NCBI GenBank assembly: GCA_016870915.1
Contig: VFZY01000008.1
Coordinates: forward strand, 1 to 52,803
DNA length: 52,803 bases
Source of the DNA: Acidobacteriota bacterium
GTDB taxonomy: Bacteria; Acidobacteriota; Terriglobia; Bryobacterales; Bryobacteraceae
Direction: 5' to 3'
In this document: one piece after another, positions 25,350-35,522 of the stretch
How positions within the stretch are numbered: position 1 is the first letter of the stretch
Layout: each line of letters opens with the position of its first letter
Notes under the pieces: model-generated
What the model saw: the letters and a program-made list of their open reading frames with translations, nothing else
Databases searched by the model: none
Told to the model about the DNA's origin: nothing
Position numbers and translations under genes: made by a program

Positions 25350-26801
25350 ATGGCCAGCCAATTTGGTACACTCGGTGCAGGTCATACGGTGATCCAAGCC
25401 ATCCAATTAAACTCGGCTTCCCCGGTTCCGTTGTATCGTCAACTCCATTCTTGTCTAAGAGATGCGATCCAGCGTGGCGACATCCGCCGGGGTGAGCGCT
25501 TACCTCCCACGCGAGAATTGGCTGGCCAGCTTGGCTTGAACCGGGCCACGGTTTCGGCGGCGTATGAGTTGCTTGAGGGTGAGGGTCTGATCAACGGCCA
25601 GGTGGGCCGCGGCAGCTTCGTTCAGGCCGGTGTCCCCGGCGCGGCGCCGGCGCGTGAGGATCGCCTGATCAGCTTTGCCACCTCGCGCCCGCTGGCGGAT
25701 CTGTTCCCGCTGGACGAGTTCCGGGAGACTGCTTCTGAGGTCATCGCCGATCCGCGCACGCCGGCCATCCTGCAGCTTGGGTCGCCCGGCGGCTACGCTC
25801 CGCTTCGGCAGTATCTGATGGACGAGGCCCGGCGCGATGGCCTGGCGGGACCGGGCGACGACATCCTCATCACCAGCGGGTGCCAGCAGGCGCTCGACCT
25901 TTTGCAGCGGGAACTGGCGGGCGGCGGGCAGACGGTGGCCGTGGAGGACCCTGTCTACACGGGGCTCAAGAACGCCTTCCTTCGCGGCGGCGCCCGGTTG
26001 GCGGCGGTGCCGGTGGACGAGGGCGGTCTGGACCTGGCCGAACTGGCGCGGATGTTGCCGCGGGAGCGGCCGGCGGCTCTGGTGGTGAGTCCGGACTTTC
26101 AGAACCCCACCGGGGTTTCCATGGGGCTGGACAGCCGGCGGGAACTGCTGCGGCTGGCGCGGGAATCGGGCACTGTGGTGATTGAGAACGGCATGTACGC
26201 CCGCTTGCGGTATCGCGGCCAGGCGCAACTGGCCTTGAAAGCGCTGGATGACACCGGGAGCACAGTGCTGCTGGGCAGCTTTTCGAAGATCGCCTTTCCG
26301 GGACTGCGCGTGGGCTGGGTGATTGGCCCGCGGCCGCTGATCGCGCGGCTCACCGAAGCCAAGCAGTGGTGCGATCTGCACACCGATCATCTTTCGCAGG
26401 CGATCCTGTTGCGATTTGCCGGGTCCGGGCGGTTGGAGCGGCACCTGGCGCGCATGCTGGAAGCGGGCGCCCGGGGGCTGGATGCCACGCTCGGCGCGCT
26501 GGAACAACACATGCCGCAGGGGACGCGATGGACGCGGCCCGAAGGCGGTATGAACGTCTGGGTGACCTTGCCCGCCGGGACGAACACCACGGAATTGGCT
26601 CATGAGGCGGAGCGGGCGGGAGTTTCCTATCTGCCCGGACCGGTGTTCGCGGTGGCGCGGGACGCCTCATCGTCGCTGCGCATCAGCTTCGCGGGCGCGC
26701 CCGTGGACCAGATTCGTTCGGGCATCGCGATCCTGGGCGGCATCTTCCGCCGCGCCGCGGAGCGCGCGGCCGTGCGTGAGCCTGCTCTGGCTCTGGTTTG
26801 A
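25350..26801 (+). CDS. pdxR: MocR/GntR-type regulator with aminotransferase domain, PdxR-like
   Basis: MocR proteins fuse a GntR helix-turn-helix to an aminotransferase-like domain that senses PLP. The 483-residue product has the HTH (LPPTRELAGQLGLNRATVSA) at about residues 50-70 and then a class I aminotransferase fold with SPDFQNPTGVSMG and the PLP-lysine region LLGSFSKIAFPGLRVGW. Its position directly before pdxS makes a PdxR role, activation of PLP synthesis, the best call. Known PdxR genes are usually divergent from pdxST; here they point the same way with a 33-bp gap. GTG 25389 is an alternative start that fits the family N terminus equally well. Confidence 0.85.
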   Translation: MASQFGTLGAGHTVIQAIQLNSASPVPLYRQLHSCLRDAIQRGDIRRGERLPPTRELAGQLGLNRATVSAAYELLEGEGLINGQVGRGSFVQAGVPGAAPAREDRLISFATSRPLADLFPLDEFRETASEVIADPRTPAILQLGSPGGYAPLRQYLMDEARRDGLAGPGDDILITSGCQQALDLLQRELAGGGQTVAVEDPVYTGLKNAFLRGGARLAAVPVDEGGLDLAELARMLPRERPAALVVSPDFQNPTGVSMGLDSRRELLRLARESGTVVIENGMYARLRYRGQAQLALKALDDTGSTVLLGSFSKIAFPGLRVGWVIGPRPLIARLTEAKQWCDLHTDHLSQAILLRFAGSGRLERHLARMLEAGARGLDATLGALEQHMPQGTRWTRPEGGMNVWVTLPAGTNTTELAHEAERAGVSYLPGPVFAVARDASSSLRISFAGAPVDQIRSGIAILGGIFRRAAERAAVREPALALV

Positions 26802-26834
26802 CAACGAGTTTTTAGAAGAAGGAGATCTGACACA

Positions 26835-27725
26835 ATGCCGAATTTTCTCGACGCCGACTTCCGGGTGAAGGTGGGCCTGGCTGAGATGCTGAAGGGCGGC
26901 GTCATCATGGACGTCACCAATGCCGAGCAGGCCGTGATCGCCGAAAAGGCGGGCGCCTGCGCCGTGATGGCCCTGGAACGCGTGCCTTCCGATATCCGGA
27001 AGGAGGGTGGCGTGGCTCGCATGGCGCCCATCAGTAAGATCCGCGAGATTCAGGAGCAGGTTTCGATTCCCGTGATGGCCAAGGCGCGCATCGGGCACTT
27101 CATGGAGGCGCGCATCCTCGAGGCTCTCAAAGTGGACTACATCGACGAGAGCGAAGTGCTGACGCCCGCCGATGAAGAGCACCACATCGATAAGCGCGGC
27201 TTCACCGTGCCGTTCGTCTGCGGCGCGCGCAACCTGGGCGAGGCCCTGCGGCGCATCGCCGAGGGCGCGGCCATGATCCGCACCAAGGGTGAGGCGGGCA
27301 GCGGCAACATCGTGGAAGCGGTGCGCCACATGCGCACCATCGTCCGTGAGATGAAACAGATCACGGTGCTGGGCCGCGAGGAACTGGTGCACACGGCGAA
27401 GAACCTGCAAGCTCCACTGGAACTGGTGGAGTTTGTCCACGAGAACGGCAAGCTGCCGGTGCCGAACTTTTCGGCGGGCGGCATTGCCACCCCGGCCGAC
27501 GCCGCTCTGGCCATGCAGTTGGGGGCTGAGGCTGTGTTCGTGGGCTCCGGCATTTTCAAATCGTCGGACCCCGAGCGGTTCGCCAAGGCGATTGTCAAGG
27601 CGGCCACTTTCTACAAGGATCCGGCGAAGTTGCTGGAAGCCAGTGAAGAACTGGGCCTGGGCATGCCGGGGCTCGACATCAGCAAACTGGAAGAGCACGA
27701 ACTGCTGCAGACGAGGGGTTGGTGA
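26835..27725 (+). CDS. pdxS: Pyridoxal 5'-phosphate synthase lyase subunit PdxS
   Basis: PdxS builds PLP from ribose 5-phosphate, glyceraldehyde 3-phosphate and ammonia supplied by PdxT. The 296-residue product shows the conserved [20 protein letters not shown], the catalytic-lysine region [34 protein letters not shown] and a late [17 protein letters not shown] strong ribosome-binding sequence AAGAAGGAGAT lies at 26816-26826, 8 bp before the ATG. The stop overlaps pdxT. Confidence 0.97.
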   Translation: MPNFLDADFRVKVGLAEMLKGGVIMDVTNAEQAVIAEKAGACAVMALERVPSDIRKEGGVARMAPISKIREIQEQVSIPVMAKARIGHFMEARILEALKVDYIDESEVLTPADEEHHIDKRGFTVPFVCGARNLGEALRRIAEGAAMIRTKGEAGSGNIVEAVRHMRTIVREMKQITVLGREELVHTAKNLQAPLELVEFVHENGKLPVPNFSAGGIATPADAALAMQLGAEAVFVGSGIFKSSDPERFAKAIVKAATFYKDPAKLLEASEELGLGMPGLDISKLEEHELLQTRGW

Positions 27726-28267
27726 AAACTGCCGGCGTGCTTGCCTTGCAGGGGGACTTTGAAGCCCATCGCAAGGCAGTGGAGCGGGCCGGCGGGCGGG
27801 CGGTTGAGATCCGTGGCCGGGCGGGGCTGGAGCGGGTGGATGGCCTGATCCTTCCGGGTGGTGAGAGCACCACCATGCTCCGCCTGTTGAACCTGGAGCA
27901 ACTCTTCGAGCCCCTCCGTGAGTTCGGGTTGCGGAAGCCCATCTTCGGCACCTGCGCGGGGGCCATCCTGCTGGCCCGCGCCGTGTCAAACCCGGTGCAG
28001 GCTTCCCTCGGGTTGATGGATATCGACGTCGAGCGCAATGCGTATGGCCGCCAGGTGGATAGCCGCGTCACCCGGCTTGAGGACGGCCAGGAGGCGGTCT
28101 TCATCCGGGCCCCCATCATTCGCCGCGCCGGTGACGGTGTGCGCGTGCTCGCCCGTTACCAGGGCGATCCCGTGTGGGTGGAAGAAGGGCTGCACATGGC
28201 CGCCACGTTTCACCCCGAGTTGAGCCCGGTTTCAGACGCCCACCGGCTGTTCCTGGAGCGGCTATGA
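27722..28267 (+). CDS. pdxT: Pyridoxal 5'-phosphate synthase glutaminase subunit PdxT
   Basis: PdxT hydrolyses glutamine and channels ammonia to PdxS. The 181-residue product has the oxyanion motif LPGGESTTM, the nucleophile elbow GTCAGAI (Cys at about 78) and the His-Glu pair in ATFHPELS, so the catalytic triad is complete. GTG 27722 gives the usual start [13 protein letters not shown]; a TTG at 27719 is in frame just before it. It overlaps pdxS by 4 bp and the next gene by 4 bp (ATGA). Confidence 0.95.
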   Translation: MKTAGVLALQGDFEAHRKAVERAGGRAVEIRGRAGLERVDGLILPGGESTTMLRLLNLEQLFEPLREFGLRKPIFGTCAGAILLARAVSNPVQASLGLMDIDVERNAYGRQVDSRVTRLEDGQEAVFIRAPIIRRAGDGVRVLARYQGDPVWVEEGLHMAATFHPELSPVSDAHRLFLERL

Positions 28268-28662
28268 CCCCCAAGCGCGTCCTGTTCGTCTGCATCGGCA
28301 ATCTGTGCCGCAGCCAGATGGCCGAAGGATTCGCGCGGGCGCGGGGCGCGGACGTTGTGGCTGCTTCGAGCGCCGGTGTCTACGCCGGCACGGAGATCCC
28401 GTACCTCACCCATGAAGCCATGGGGCAGCGCGGCGTCGACACCACGGGCCAGATTCCCAAACAACTCATTCCGCACTTCACGCGGGGCGTCGACCTGATC
28501 ATCAACATGAGCGGAATGCCCCTCCCTCGGTTTTGCCGCGACATTGCAAGCGAGGACTGGGTGGTGGCTGACCCCTACGGGAGCGGTCCCGAATCCTACG
28601 CGGCCACGCGCGACGATGTGGAAGCGCGGGTGGGCGACCTGATCGCGCGATTGGCGGGTTGA
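28264..28662 (+). CDS. Low-molecular-weight phosphatase / arsenate reductase-like protein
   Basis: The 132-residue product has the phosphate loop C10-IGNLC-R16-S (Cx5R-S) right at the N terminus and the general-acid region ADPYGSGPESY with Asp103, the arrangement of low-molecular-weight tyrosine phosphatases and thioredoxin-coupled ArsC enzymes. CIGNLCRSQMAEGFAR is close to ArsC-type sequences, but the later cysteine pair of ArsC is not evident; only a single Cys91 is seen. ATG 28264 overlaps the pdxT stop. In this position it might remove phosphate from a B6 vitamer or intermediate, which is speculation from context. Confidence 0.8.
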   Translation: MTPKRVLFVCIGNLCRSQMAEGFARARGADVVAASSAGVYAGTEIPYLTHEAMGQRGVDTTGQIPKQLIPHFTRGVDLIINMSGMPLPRFCRDIASEDWVVADPYGSGPESYAATRDDVEARVGDLIARLAG

Positions 28663-29693
28663 TGGAGTCCGTTTACTATGTGATGAGCTGGCTGTGCCAT
28701 CGCACCTGCCGGCACTGCTACGAGGACCGCTTCCGTCCCTACCACGGCGACGAACTGCGCAGCGTGGTGGAACAGGCCCGCGCGAACGCGCCCCGGATCA
28801 TCGACAACCTGCCGGACCGCTTCACCTATCTGGACCGCGCCCAACCGGATGCCAACGGCGCTCCGGTGGAACGCACAGGCACCGTGATTCTGGCGGGTGG
28901 CGAAATCCTGCTCAAGGAAGTGCGTGAGCCGGTTCTCTACCCCGCCATCCGGCAACTGCGCGCCAGGTATGCCGGGCAAGGCGGCATCCAGGTGATTGTG
29001 CAGACCACCGGCGATATCCTCACGCCGCGCATCGCTGGCGAACTGCGTGACCTCGGGGTCGCGCAGATCTCGGTTTCCGGCGTGGACGACTTTCACGAAG
29101 GCATGCAGGGTGAAGCGGCGCAGGCGGCGTTCCGCGCCCGGCTGAGCGCCATGTTTGAAGCCTGCGGCGTTCAGCCGGTTCACCACAAGGCCGGTGAACC
29201 GCGCGCCGACAGCGACGGCTGCCGCTACAACTTCTTCGGTGCCACGCCGGATGAGTGGATCGGGCGGCTATGGCCGCGCGGCCGGGCGCAGTCGAACGAA
29301 CTGTCCACGGCCACGATAGCCGACAATTTCTGCGACCGCTGGTCGGGCGGGCGGAACTTCCTGGACCATCGCTACAACGGCAGCGAGGTCTCCATCGACC
29401 CGGCGGGCGACGTCTTTCCCTGTTGCCTCAAGACCCGCCACCCCGTGGGCAACATGCTCAACGCCAAGCTCGACCGCATTCTCGACGGTCTGCGCGGTAA
29501 CCCGGTGTATGAAGCGATCTCGGCGGGGCAGCCCCAGCGCATGGGCCTGACGCACGGCTGGACCGAAGAGGAGTTCCTGCGGAAGTCCGTCACGCGTCTT
29601 CCCTCCGGCCGCGAGTACGCCAACCTGTGCATCGGCTGCGACCGCTTCCACGACGAAGTGCTGGCGCCCGGTCCCCTGGTCCAAATCAGCTAA
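28662..29693 (+). CDS. Radical SAM protein of unknown function with cysteine-rich C terminus
   Basis: Radical SAM enzymes use a 4Fe-4S cluster and S-adenosylmethionine to start radical reactions. The 343-residue product has the cluster motif C12-x3-C16-x2-C19 (WLCHRTCRHCYE) right at the N terminus, a GGEILLKEV segment in the SAM-binding position, and a C-terminal set of cysteines (VFPCCLK, then LCIGCDRF) that could hold a second cluster as in SPASM or twitch domains. I do not recognise a characterised family. Its ATG overlaps the phosphatase stop (TTGATGG), so it is coupled to pdxST. No small precursor-peptide gene is visible nearby. Confidence 0.8.
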   Translation: MESVYYVMSWLCHRTCRHCYEDRFRPYHGDELRSVVEQARANAPRIIDNLPDRFTYLDRAQPDANGAPVERTGTVILAGGEILLKEVREPVLYPAIRQLRARYAGQGGIQVIVQTTGDILTPRIAGELRDLGVAQISVSGVDDFHEGMQGEAAQAAFRARLSAMFEACGVQPVHHKAGEPRADSDGCRYNFFGATPDEWIGRLWPRGRAQSNELSTATIADNFCDRWSGGRNFLDHRYNGSEVSIDPAGDVFPCCLKTRHPVGNMLNAKLDRILDGLRGNPVYEAISAGQPQRMGLTHGWTEEEFLRKSVTRLPSGREYANLCIGCDRFHDEVLAPGPLVQIS

Positions 29694-31321
29694 CGAGTGG
29701 CCTCGTGGACCACCCGGCCGTTGAAGATCGTCAGGTCCACCCGGGCTTCGTGGATCTTCATCGGATCGATCGCGAAAACGTCCTTCGACAGAACCACCAG
29801 GTCGGCCAGCATACCCGGGGCGATGGTTCCTTTTACGTTCTCTTCAAAGGCGGCATAGGCCGCGCCGGAAGTGTACGCTTCCAGGGCCTGGGTTACGGTG
29901 ACACGCTGCTCCGGAAGCCAGCCGGTGGGGGGCTCGCCTTCCAGCGTCCGGCGATTGACCGCGCAGTGCAGGCCCCGGACCGGGTCCGCCGTGATGGAGG
30001 CCGGCCAGTCGCTTGAGAACGCCAGGCGCCCGCCCGCTCCGGCAATCGCGGCCCAGGCGAACGACAGCGGCAGCCGGGCCGGGCCTACGGCGCGGCTCCA
30101 TACCTCAATGGTGCTTGGGTAGGCGTGAATCGGCATCATGGAAGCGATAACGTTCAACTTGCCGAAGCGGATCAGGTCTTGCGGGTGCAGCGATTCGATG
30201 TGTTCCACGCGATGCCGCCGGTCCCGCGGGCCATTGGCCCGGGCCGCCGCCTCGTAAGCATCCAGTGTCATGCGAACGCCGCGATCGCCGATCGCGTGGG
30301 TGTAGACCTGCAGCCCCAGCCGGTCGGCCTCGGCCACCGTGCCATTCAGTTGCTCCCCGGTCCAGGCCGGCGTGCCTCGCGTCTCCGGCGCATCGGCGTA
30401 CGGCTCCAGCATGGCCGCGGTATGGCTCTCGATGACGCCGTCGACGGCGATCTTCACCGCGGGCATTCGCAGCAGGGTCCCGCGATAGCGCCGCGACAAG
30501 GCCGCCGCTGTCTCCAGCTTCGTGTTCGGGCCAATCGAACTGGCCATGGTGACGCGCAGGGTGAGCTTGCCCGCGCGCTCCAGATCCTCGTACAGCGACA
30601 TCTCACCGGCATCGCCGTTCGCGTTCTGAATGCTGGTGATGCCAAGGCCGCGCATGAGCCGAAGGCCGCGCTCCAGACTGGCCAGCCGTTCTTCCCGCGT
30701 CGACGGCGGAAGATGACGCCGCACCAGTCCCTGCGCCCCTTCCAGCAGCGCGCCGCTCGGTGTGCCGTCCGGGTCCTTCACCACTTCACCGAAGCCATTG
30801 AACTTCGTGTCGCGCGTGATCTCGGCGATGCGCAGCGCCTTCGAGTTCACCCATGCCGTGTGGCCGTCGTAGGCGGCGAGGAACGCCGGCCGGTCTGGCA
30901 CCACGGCATCCAGTTGGCTCCTGTGCGGCAGCGTCTTGCCGGGGAAGCAGGTGTACTCCCAGCCCCGCCCGCGCACCCAGGGCTTGTCCGGATTCGCCTT
31001 GGCCCAGGCGGCAATGCGCCGCGTCATCTCCTCCAGCGTGCAGGCGCCGGTAAGATCGATCTCGGCCAGACCCATCGCGCCGCCCAGCAGGTGAATATGC
31101 GCGTCGTTGAAACCCGGAATCAGCAGGCGTCCCCGCAGGTCAACGCGCCGCGTGCCGGGTCCGGCGAGTTTCAATACGTCCGCGGCGGAGCCCACGGAAG
31201 CGATCTTTGTGCCCTCCACGGCCACGGCTTCGGCGAACCGGGCGCCGCCGGTCCACACACGCCCCCTGGAAAAGATCAGGTCCGGCGCGGCGGACAGCGC
31301 CAGAAGCGCCAGCAGGCTCAT
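29690..31321 (-). CDS. Exported YtcJ-like amidohydrolase
   Basis: The 543-residue product is a large metal-dependent amidohydrolase of the YtcJ group (Amidohydro_3), whose substrates are mostly unknown N-acyl or amide compounds. Motifs include HIHLLGG after GFNDA, GRGWEYTCFPGKTLPHRSQLD, DGVIESHTAAMLEPY, YTHAIGDRGVRMTLDAYE and a late FSSDWPAS. A short hydrophobic N terminus ([14 protein letters not shown]) suggests export. It overlaps the adaptor gene by 4 bp, so its translation is coupled to an efflux pump. It meets the convergent radical SAM gene in a shared CTAA. Confidence 0.88.
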   Translation of the reverse strand: MSLLALLALSAAPDLIFSRGRVWTGGARFAEAVAVEGTKIASVGSAADVLKLAGPGTRRVDLRGRLLIPGFNDAHIHLLGGAMGLAEIDLTGACTLEEMTRRIAAWAKANPDKPWVRGRGWEYTCFPGKTLPHRSQLDAVVPDRPAFLAAYDGHTAWVNSKALRIAEITRDTKFNGFGEVVKDPDGTPSGALLEGAQGLVRRHLPPSTREERLASLERGLRLMRGLGITSIQNANGDAGEMSLYEDLERAGKLTLRVTMASSIGPNTKLETAAALSRRYRGTLLRMPAVKIAVDGVIESHTAAMLEPYADAPETRGTPAWTGEQLNGTVAEADRLGLQVYTHAIGDRGVRMTLDAYEAAARANGPRDRRHRVEHIESLHPQDLIRFGKLNVIASMMPIHAYPSTIEVWSRAVGPARLPLSFAWAAIAGAGGRLAFSSDWPASITADPVRGLHCAVNRRTLEGEPPTGWLPEQRVTVTQALEAYTSGAAYAAFEENVKGTIAPGMLADLVVLSKDVFAIDPMKIHEARVDLTIFNGRVVHEATR

Positions 31322-32394
31322 TTTCCGCCGCCGAGCGCGGTGCCTTCCCGAATCTCATCGCTGGCCCGCTTCACGATCATGTCGCCGGCGGTCAGGGGGC
31401 CTAGCACTTCCACCAGATCGCCCACCGGTCCTGCCCGGCGCACGTTTACCCAAACGGCCTTGCCCTGCTCCGCCCGGATGACGAACACGCGTTCGGTGGT
31501 CGTCACGATGGCGGTGGGAGGAACCAGCAGGGACGGCCGCGGTTTCCGCACCGGCCACTGCACGTCGGCGAACATGCCGGGCGCCAGGGCTCCGCGCGGG
31601 TTGGCCACATCCAGTTCCACAGCCATGGTGCGCGTCTTGGGGTCCATGGCGCCGGCGATGCGGGCCACCGTGCCATGGAAGGTCTCGCCTGCGTGGGCCG
31701 GTACGGTGAAGGCCACGCGGCCGCCGCGAGGAATGGCGGCGGCGTCGTACTCCGGCACGGCGACGGTCAATCGCAGACGGTCCAACTGTTCGATCCTTAC
31801 CAGGGGAGCCTGCCGCTCCGGGCCCACCAGAGCGCCGGTATGCGCCATGCGTTCGGTGACCGTGCCGGCAAACGGAGCAGTCACCTTGAGATACTTCTCC
31901 ATCTCGCGCAGCGGCGCGATGGCGGCCCGCATGGCGGCAACCTGCGATTCGATGCCGCGAATCACAGCCTTGGCGCCTTCCACCGCTTTTTCCGCCAACA
32001 CCACTTCATGCTGTGTGATCACGCCGGGGGTGGCTGAAGCCGCCTTCAACCGGTCATAGGTGGCCTGCGCCGCGCCCAGCCGGGCTTCCGCCTCCGCGCG
32101 CTGCGCTTCAACGGCCGCGGCGCGAGCCTCCGCCTCAGCGATTCGAGCCGCCATCTCCGGCGCCGCCAGAACCGCCACTGTCTGCCCGGCGGTGACACGC
32201 GTGGCGCGGTCCACGTCGATCTTCTCGATGAACCCGGCCACGCGGGCATGCAGGTCCACCTGTTGAAAGGGCTCAAACTCGCCGGGCAGCCGCACCACGC
32301 GGTCCACCATCCGGGACTCCACTTTCGTCAAATCCTGCGCCTCCACGGCAGCCACGCAGGCCCATGCCGCGGCCAGCATCCTAAGCAGCTTCAT
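31318..32394 (-). CDS. RND efflux periplasmic adaptor (membrane fusion protein)
   Basis: The adaptor bridges an inner-membrane RND pump and its outer-membrane channel. The 358-residue product begins with a signal peptide ([17 protein letters not shown]), followed by the lipoyl-like half ([20 protein letters not shown]), a long alpha-hairpin rich in Ala/Glu, and then [20 protein letters not shown] and the beta-barrel and membrane-proximal domains. This is the AcrA/MdtA type without a lipid anchor. It overlaps the pump gene by 14 bp. Confidence 0.92.
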   Translation of the reverse strand: MKLLRMLAAAWACVAAVEAQDLTKVESRMVDRVVRLPGEFEPFQQVDLHARVAGFIEKIDVDRATRVTAGQTVAVLAAPEMAARIAEAEARAAAVEAQRAEAEARLGAAQATYDRLKAASATPGVITQHEVVLAEKAVEGAKAVIRGIESQVAAMRAAIAPLREMEKYLKVTAPFAGTVTERMAHTGALVGPERQAPLVRIEQLDRLRLTVAVPEYDAAAIPRGGRVAFTVPAHAGETFHGTVARIAGAMDPKTRTMAVELDVANPRGALAPGMFADVQWPVRKPRPSLLVPPTAIVTTTERVFVIRAEQGKAVWVNVRRAGPVGDLVEVLGPLTAGDMIVKRASDEIREGTALGGGK

Positions 32395-35300
32395 GATATT
32401 TACTCTCCGGATCGTTCGGATCCAAGGACGCCGCCTGACGGCCGGCGCCGCGCATGAGAATCGCGTAGACCGCCGGCAACACGGTGAGCGTCGCCAGGGC
32501 AGCCACCACCAGGCCGCCGATGACCGCGCGGCCCAGGGGCGCGGTCTGCTCGCCGCCCTCTCCCAGCCCGATTGCCACCGGCACCATGCCGGCGATCATG
32601 GCGAAAGCGGTCATCAGGATGGCGCGCAACCGTTCCACGGCGCCGTGCGAAGCGGCCGCCACCGGATCCTCTCCCGCCCGCCGGCTGCGCTCGGCGAACG
32701 TCACCAGCAGGATCGCGTTCGCCACCGCAATGCCCGTGGCCATGATGGCGCCCATGTAGGACTGCACGTTGACGGTGGTTTCCGTCAATCGCAGGGCCAG
32801 CACCACGCCGCACAGCACGGCGGGCACGGTGGAGAGCACCGCCAGCGCCAGCCGGACCGACTGAAAGTTCGCGGCCAACAACAGGAACACCGCGGCAATG
32901 GCGGCTTTCAAGCCAGTGCTCAGGCCGTTCAACGTTTCTTCGAGCGGCGGAATCTGTCCGCGCACGTTCACCGTGGCGCCGCGCGGCGGCTCGCCCGCCC
33001 GCCGCACCGCCTCCCGCACCAGCGGCGCTACTTCACCCAGGGGAACCCCGTGCAGGTTGGCTGTCAGGCTCACCATGCGCTGCATGTTGTAGCGGTCGAT
33101 TTCGCCCATCGTCGTGCCTTGGCGGATGGTGGCCAGGTCGCCCAGTGCGGGGCGCGATTCGCCGTTTTCCATCACCGGCAGATCGCGAATGTCGTCGGCC
33201 GATCCGATGCGGCTCTGCGGGATCTCCACTTGAATCTGGAAGGCATTGCCGCTGACGGGGTCGCGCCAGTAGTTCGGGTCGATGAAACGGCTGGACGCGG
33301 TGGCGGTCACCAGGGAGCGCAGGACGTTGGCCGCGGTGAGCCCGAACTGCCCGGCGCGCTGGCGGTCCACGTTCACTTCCATGGTGGGGTAGTCGTTTGG
33401 CTGCGAGTATTGCAGGTCGCGCAGAACGGTCAGCCTGGCCAGCTCCGCGCGGATCTTGTCGGCATGGGCGCGATTGGCCGGCAGCGCGGGGCCCTGCACC
33501 GCCACTTCAATGGGCGCCGCCGCGCCGAAACTCATCACCTGCCCGATGATGTCGCCGGCTTCGAACGACGCGGTCACACCAGGCATCGCTTCCTTGAAAC
33601 GGGCGCGCAGCCGTTCGCGCAGCGCTTCGCCGCGCATCGGGGCGGTGGGTTTCAGCGCCACCAGAAGCACGGCTTCATGGGGCCCGCTGGTCCACAGGTA
33701 GATCGTGTTGATGGGATAACTGGGCGGCTGCACGCCAATGAATCCGGTGGTGATTTCCACGTTCTCCGCGCCCACCTCCGTCTTCACCACATCCAGCGCC
33801 TTGAGCGCCACCAGTTCCGTGCGCTCAATGCGAGTGCCGGTGGGGGCGCGCAGGCGAATCTGGAACACCGGCACGTTGGCCGGTGGAAACATCTCCGTGC
33901 CCAGCGTCGGCGTCACCAGATAGAGGATCGCCGCGGCGCCGGCCGCATAAAGGCCCGCCAGCGGCCACCGCAGGCGCAGCGCGGAGTCCACATAGCCGCG
34001 ATAGGTCCGGCGGAACCAGCCCTCGGTCTCCGCGGCGGCCTTCCGCATGATCCAGGTGGCAAGCACGGGCACCAGCGTGCTGGACAACACGTACGACGAG
34101 ATCATCGCGTACCCCACGGCCATCGACAAGGGCACAAACAACTGCCGCGCCGTCCCCGTCATGAAGAACGAGGGAACGAACACGGCGAGGATGGTGAGCA
34201 TCGCGAGCAGGCGTGGAATCGCCGTGCGGCTGCATGCCTCAAGCACTGCCCGCGCGCGTGAGGCGCCGCGTGCCATGTGGGTGTGGATGTTCTCGATCTC
34301 CACCGTCGCTTCGTCCACCAGCACGCCCACCGCCAGAGCCAGCCCGGCCAGCGTCATGATGTTCAGCGTCTGCCCGGTGGCCCACAGCCAGAGGATGGCG
34401 CCGAACAGCGAGAAGGGAATGCTGACAATCACGATCAGGGAACTGCGCCAATCGCGAAGGAACACCAGGACCACCAGGCCTGTCAGCAGCGCGCCGAGCA
34501 GCCCTTCGTTCACCAGATTGCGAATCGCGTCGGAGACGTACTTCGACTGGTCGAACTCAAGGCGGATATCGACATCCTCGGGCGCCAGCTTCCGCATCGC
34601 CGGCAGGGCGTCGCGCACGCGCGAAACCACCGCCAGCGTCGAGGCGTCGCTGCGCTTGGTCACCGGGATGTAGACCGTGCGCTTGCCGTTCACGTGGGCG
34701 AACGCGGTGACCACGTCGGTGCCGTTTTCCACGGTGGCGATGTCGCGCAGATAGACAGTGGGGCCGTTCCCCACCCGCACCGGAGCATCGGCCAGCTCCG
34801 CCAGATTCCCGCCGATCACACCGTTTGAGGTGGCAAACCGGGCCAGGTCGCCGGTGCGAACAATGCCTGAAGGAATCACCGTGGATGCCTTGTTCACCGC
34901 GATGATCGCCTCTTCCGGAGACACACGGTAAGACCGCAGCCGGTCCGGATTCAGGCGCACCAGGATCGTCCGCTGATTGCCCCCAAAGGGCGGCGGCGCC
35001 GACACGCCGGGCAGCGTGGCGAACAGCGGCCGCACCCGGTTGAGAGCGATGTCCTGCATCTCACCCGGGCTCCGGGTGGGGCTCGAGAAAATGAGCTGGC
35101 CCACCGGAACGCTACCGGGATCGAATCGCGTGATGAACGGCGGCACGGCGCCCGGCGGCATGAACGCACGCGACCGGTTCACGTATCCCACCACCTGCGA
35201 CATGGCCTGATCCATGTTGGTGCCCTCATGAAACACCAGCTTCATCAGCGCAACGCCCTGAATGTTCCTGGATTCGACGTGTTCGATGCCCGTGATGTAG

Positions 35301-35515
35301 AGGAAGTGATACTCGTAGTAGTAGGTGAGGAACCCTTCCATCTGGGCAGGGTCCATGCCGCCATAGGGCTGCGCCACGTAGATGGTGGGCGATCCGACGT
35401 TGGGAAAGATGTCGGCGGGCATCCGCTTCACCGCCAGCCACGCCGCCAGGGCCAGAGCCACCGCCATCACCATCACGGTGACCGGCCGCCGCATCGCGAA
35501 GTAAACCAGTTTCAT
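32381..35515 (-). CDS. RND-family efflux transporter, inner-membrane pump
   Basis: RND pumps export drugs, metals or metabolites using the proton gradient. From the ATG at 35515 the product is 1044 residues, the standard length, starting [19 protein letters not shown]. It has the two large periplasmic loops and repeated six-helix halves; helix 4 reads [23 protein letters not shown] in place of the VDD of drug pumps leaves one of the two usual acidic proton-relay residues changed to Glu. The frame extends upstream to 35626, overlapping tolC, but the ATG gives the canonical N terminus. Substrate is unknown. Confidence 0.92.
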   Translation of the reverse strand: MKLVYFAMRRPVTVMVMAVALALAAWLAVKRMPADIFPNVGSPTIYVAQPYGGMDPAQMEGFLTYYYEYHFLYITGIEHVESRNIQGVALMKLVFHEGTNMDQAMSQVVGYVNRSRAFMPPGAVPPFITRFDPGSVPVGQLIFSSPTRSPGEMQDIALNRVRPLFATLPGVSAPPPFGGNQRTILVRLNPDRLRSYRVSPEEAIIAVNKASTVIPSGIVRTGDLARFATSNGVIGGNLAELADAPVRVGNGPTVYLRDIATVENGTDVVTAFAHVNGKRTVYIPVTKRSDASTLAVVSRVRDALPAMRKLAPEDVDIRLEFDQSKYVSDAIRNLVNEGLLGALLTGLVVLVFLRDWRSSLIVIVSIPFSLFGAILWLWATGQTLNIMTLAGLALAVGVLVDEATVEIENIHTHMARGASRARAVLEACSRTAIPRLLAMLTILAVFVPSFFMTGTARQLFVPLSMAVGYAMISSYVLSSTLVPVLATWIMRKAAAETEGWFRRTYRGYVDSALRLRWPLAGLYAAGAAAILYLVTPTLGTEMFPPANVPVFQIRLRAPTGTRIERTELVALKALDVVKTEVGAENVEITTGFIGVQPPSYPINTIYLWTSGPHEAVLLVALKPTAPMRGEALRERLRARFKEAMPGVTASFEAGDIIGQVMSFGAAAPIEVAVQGPALPANRAHADKIRAELARLTVLRDLQYSQPNDYPTMEVNVDRQRAGQFGLTAANVLRSLVTATASSRFIDPNYWRDPVSGNAFQIQVEIPQSRIGSADDIRDLPVMENGESRPALGDLATIRQGTTMGEIDRYNMQRMVSLTANLHGVPLGEVAPLVREAVRRAGEPPRGATVNVRGQIPPLEETLNGLSTGLKAAIAAVFLLLAANFQSVRLALAVLSTVPAVLCGVVLALRLTETTVNVQSYMGAIMATGIAVANAILLVTFAERSRRAGEDPVAAASHGAVERLRAILMTAFAMIAGMVPVAIGLGEGGEQTAPLGRAVIGGLVVAALATLTVLPAVYAILMRGAGRQAASLDPNDPESKYHEAA

Positions 35516-35522
35516 CGCTGCC

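Noticed and set aside
30125-34261. Two long plus-strand open frames (30125-32059 and 32393-34261) opposite the RND operon
   Set aside because: They lie antisense to the amidohydrolase, adaptor and pump genes, have low-complexity His/Arg/Gly-rich translations and no recognisable domain.
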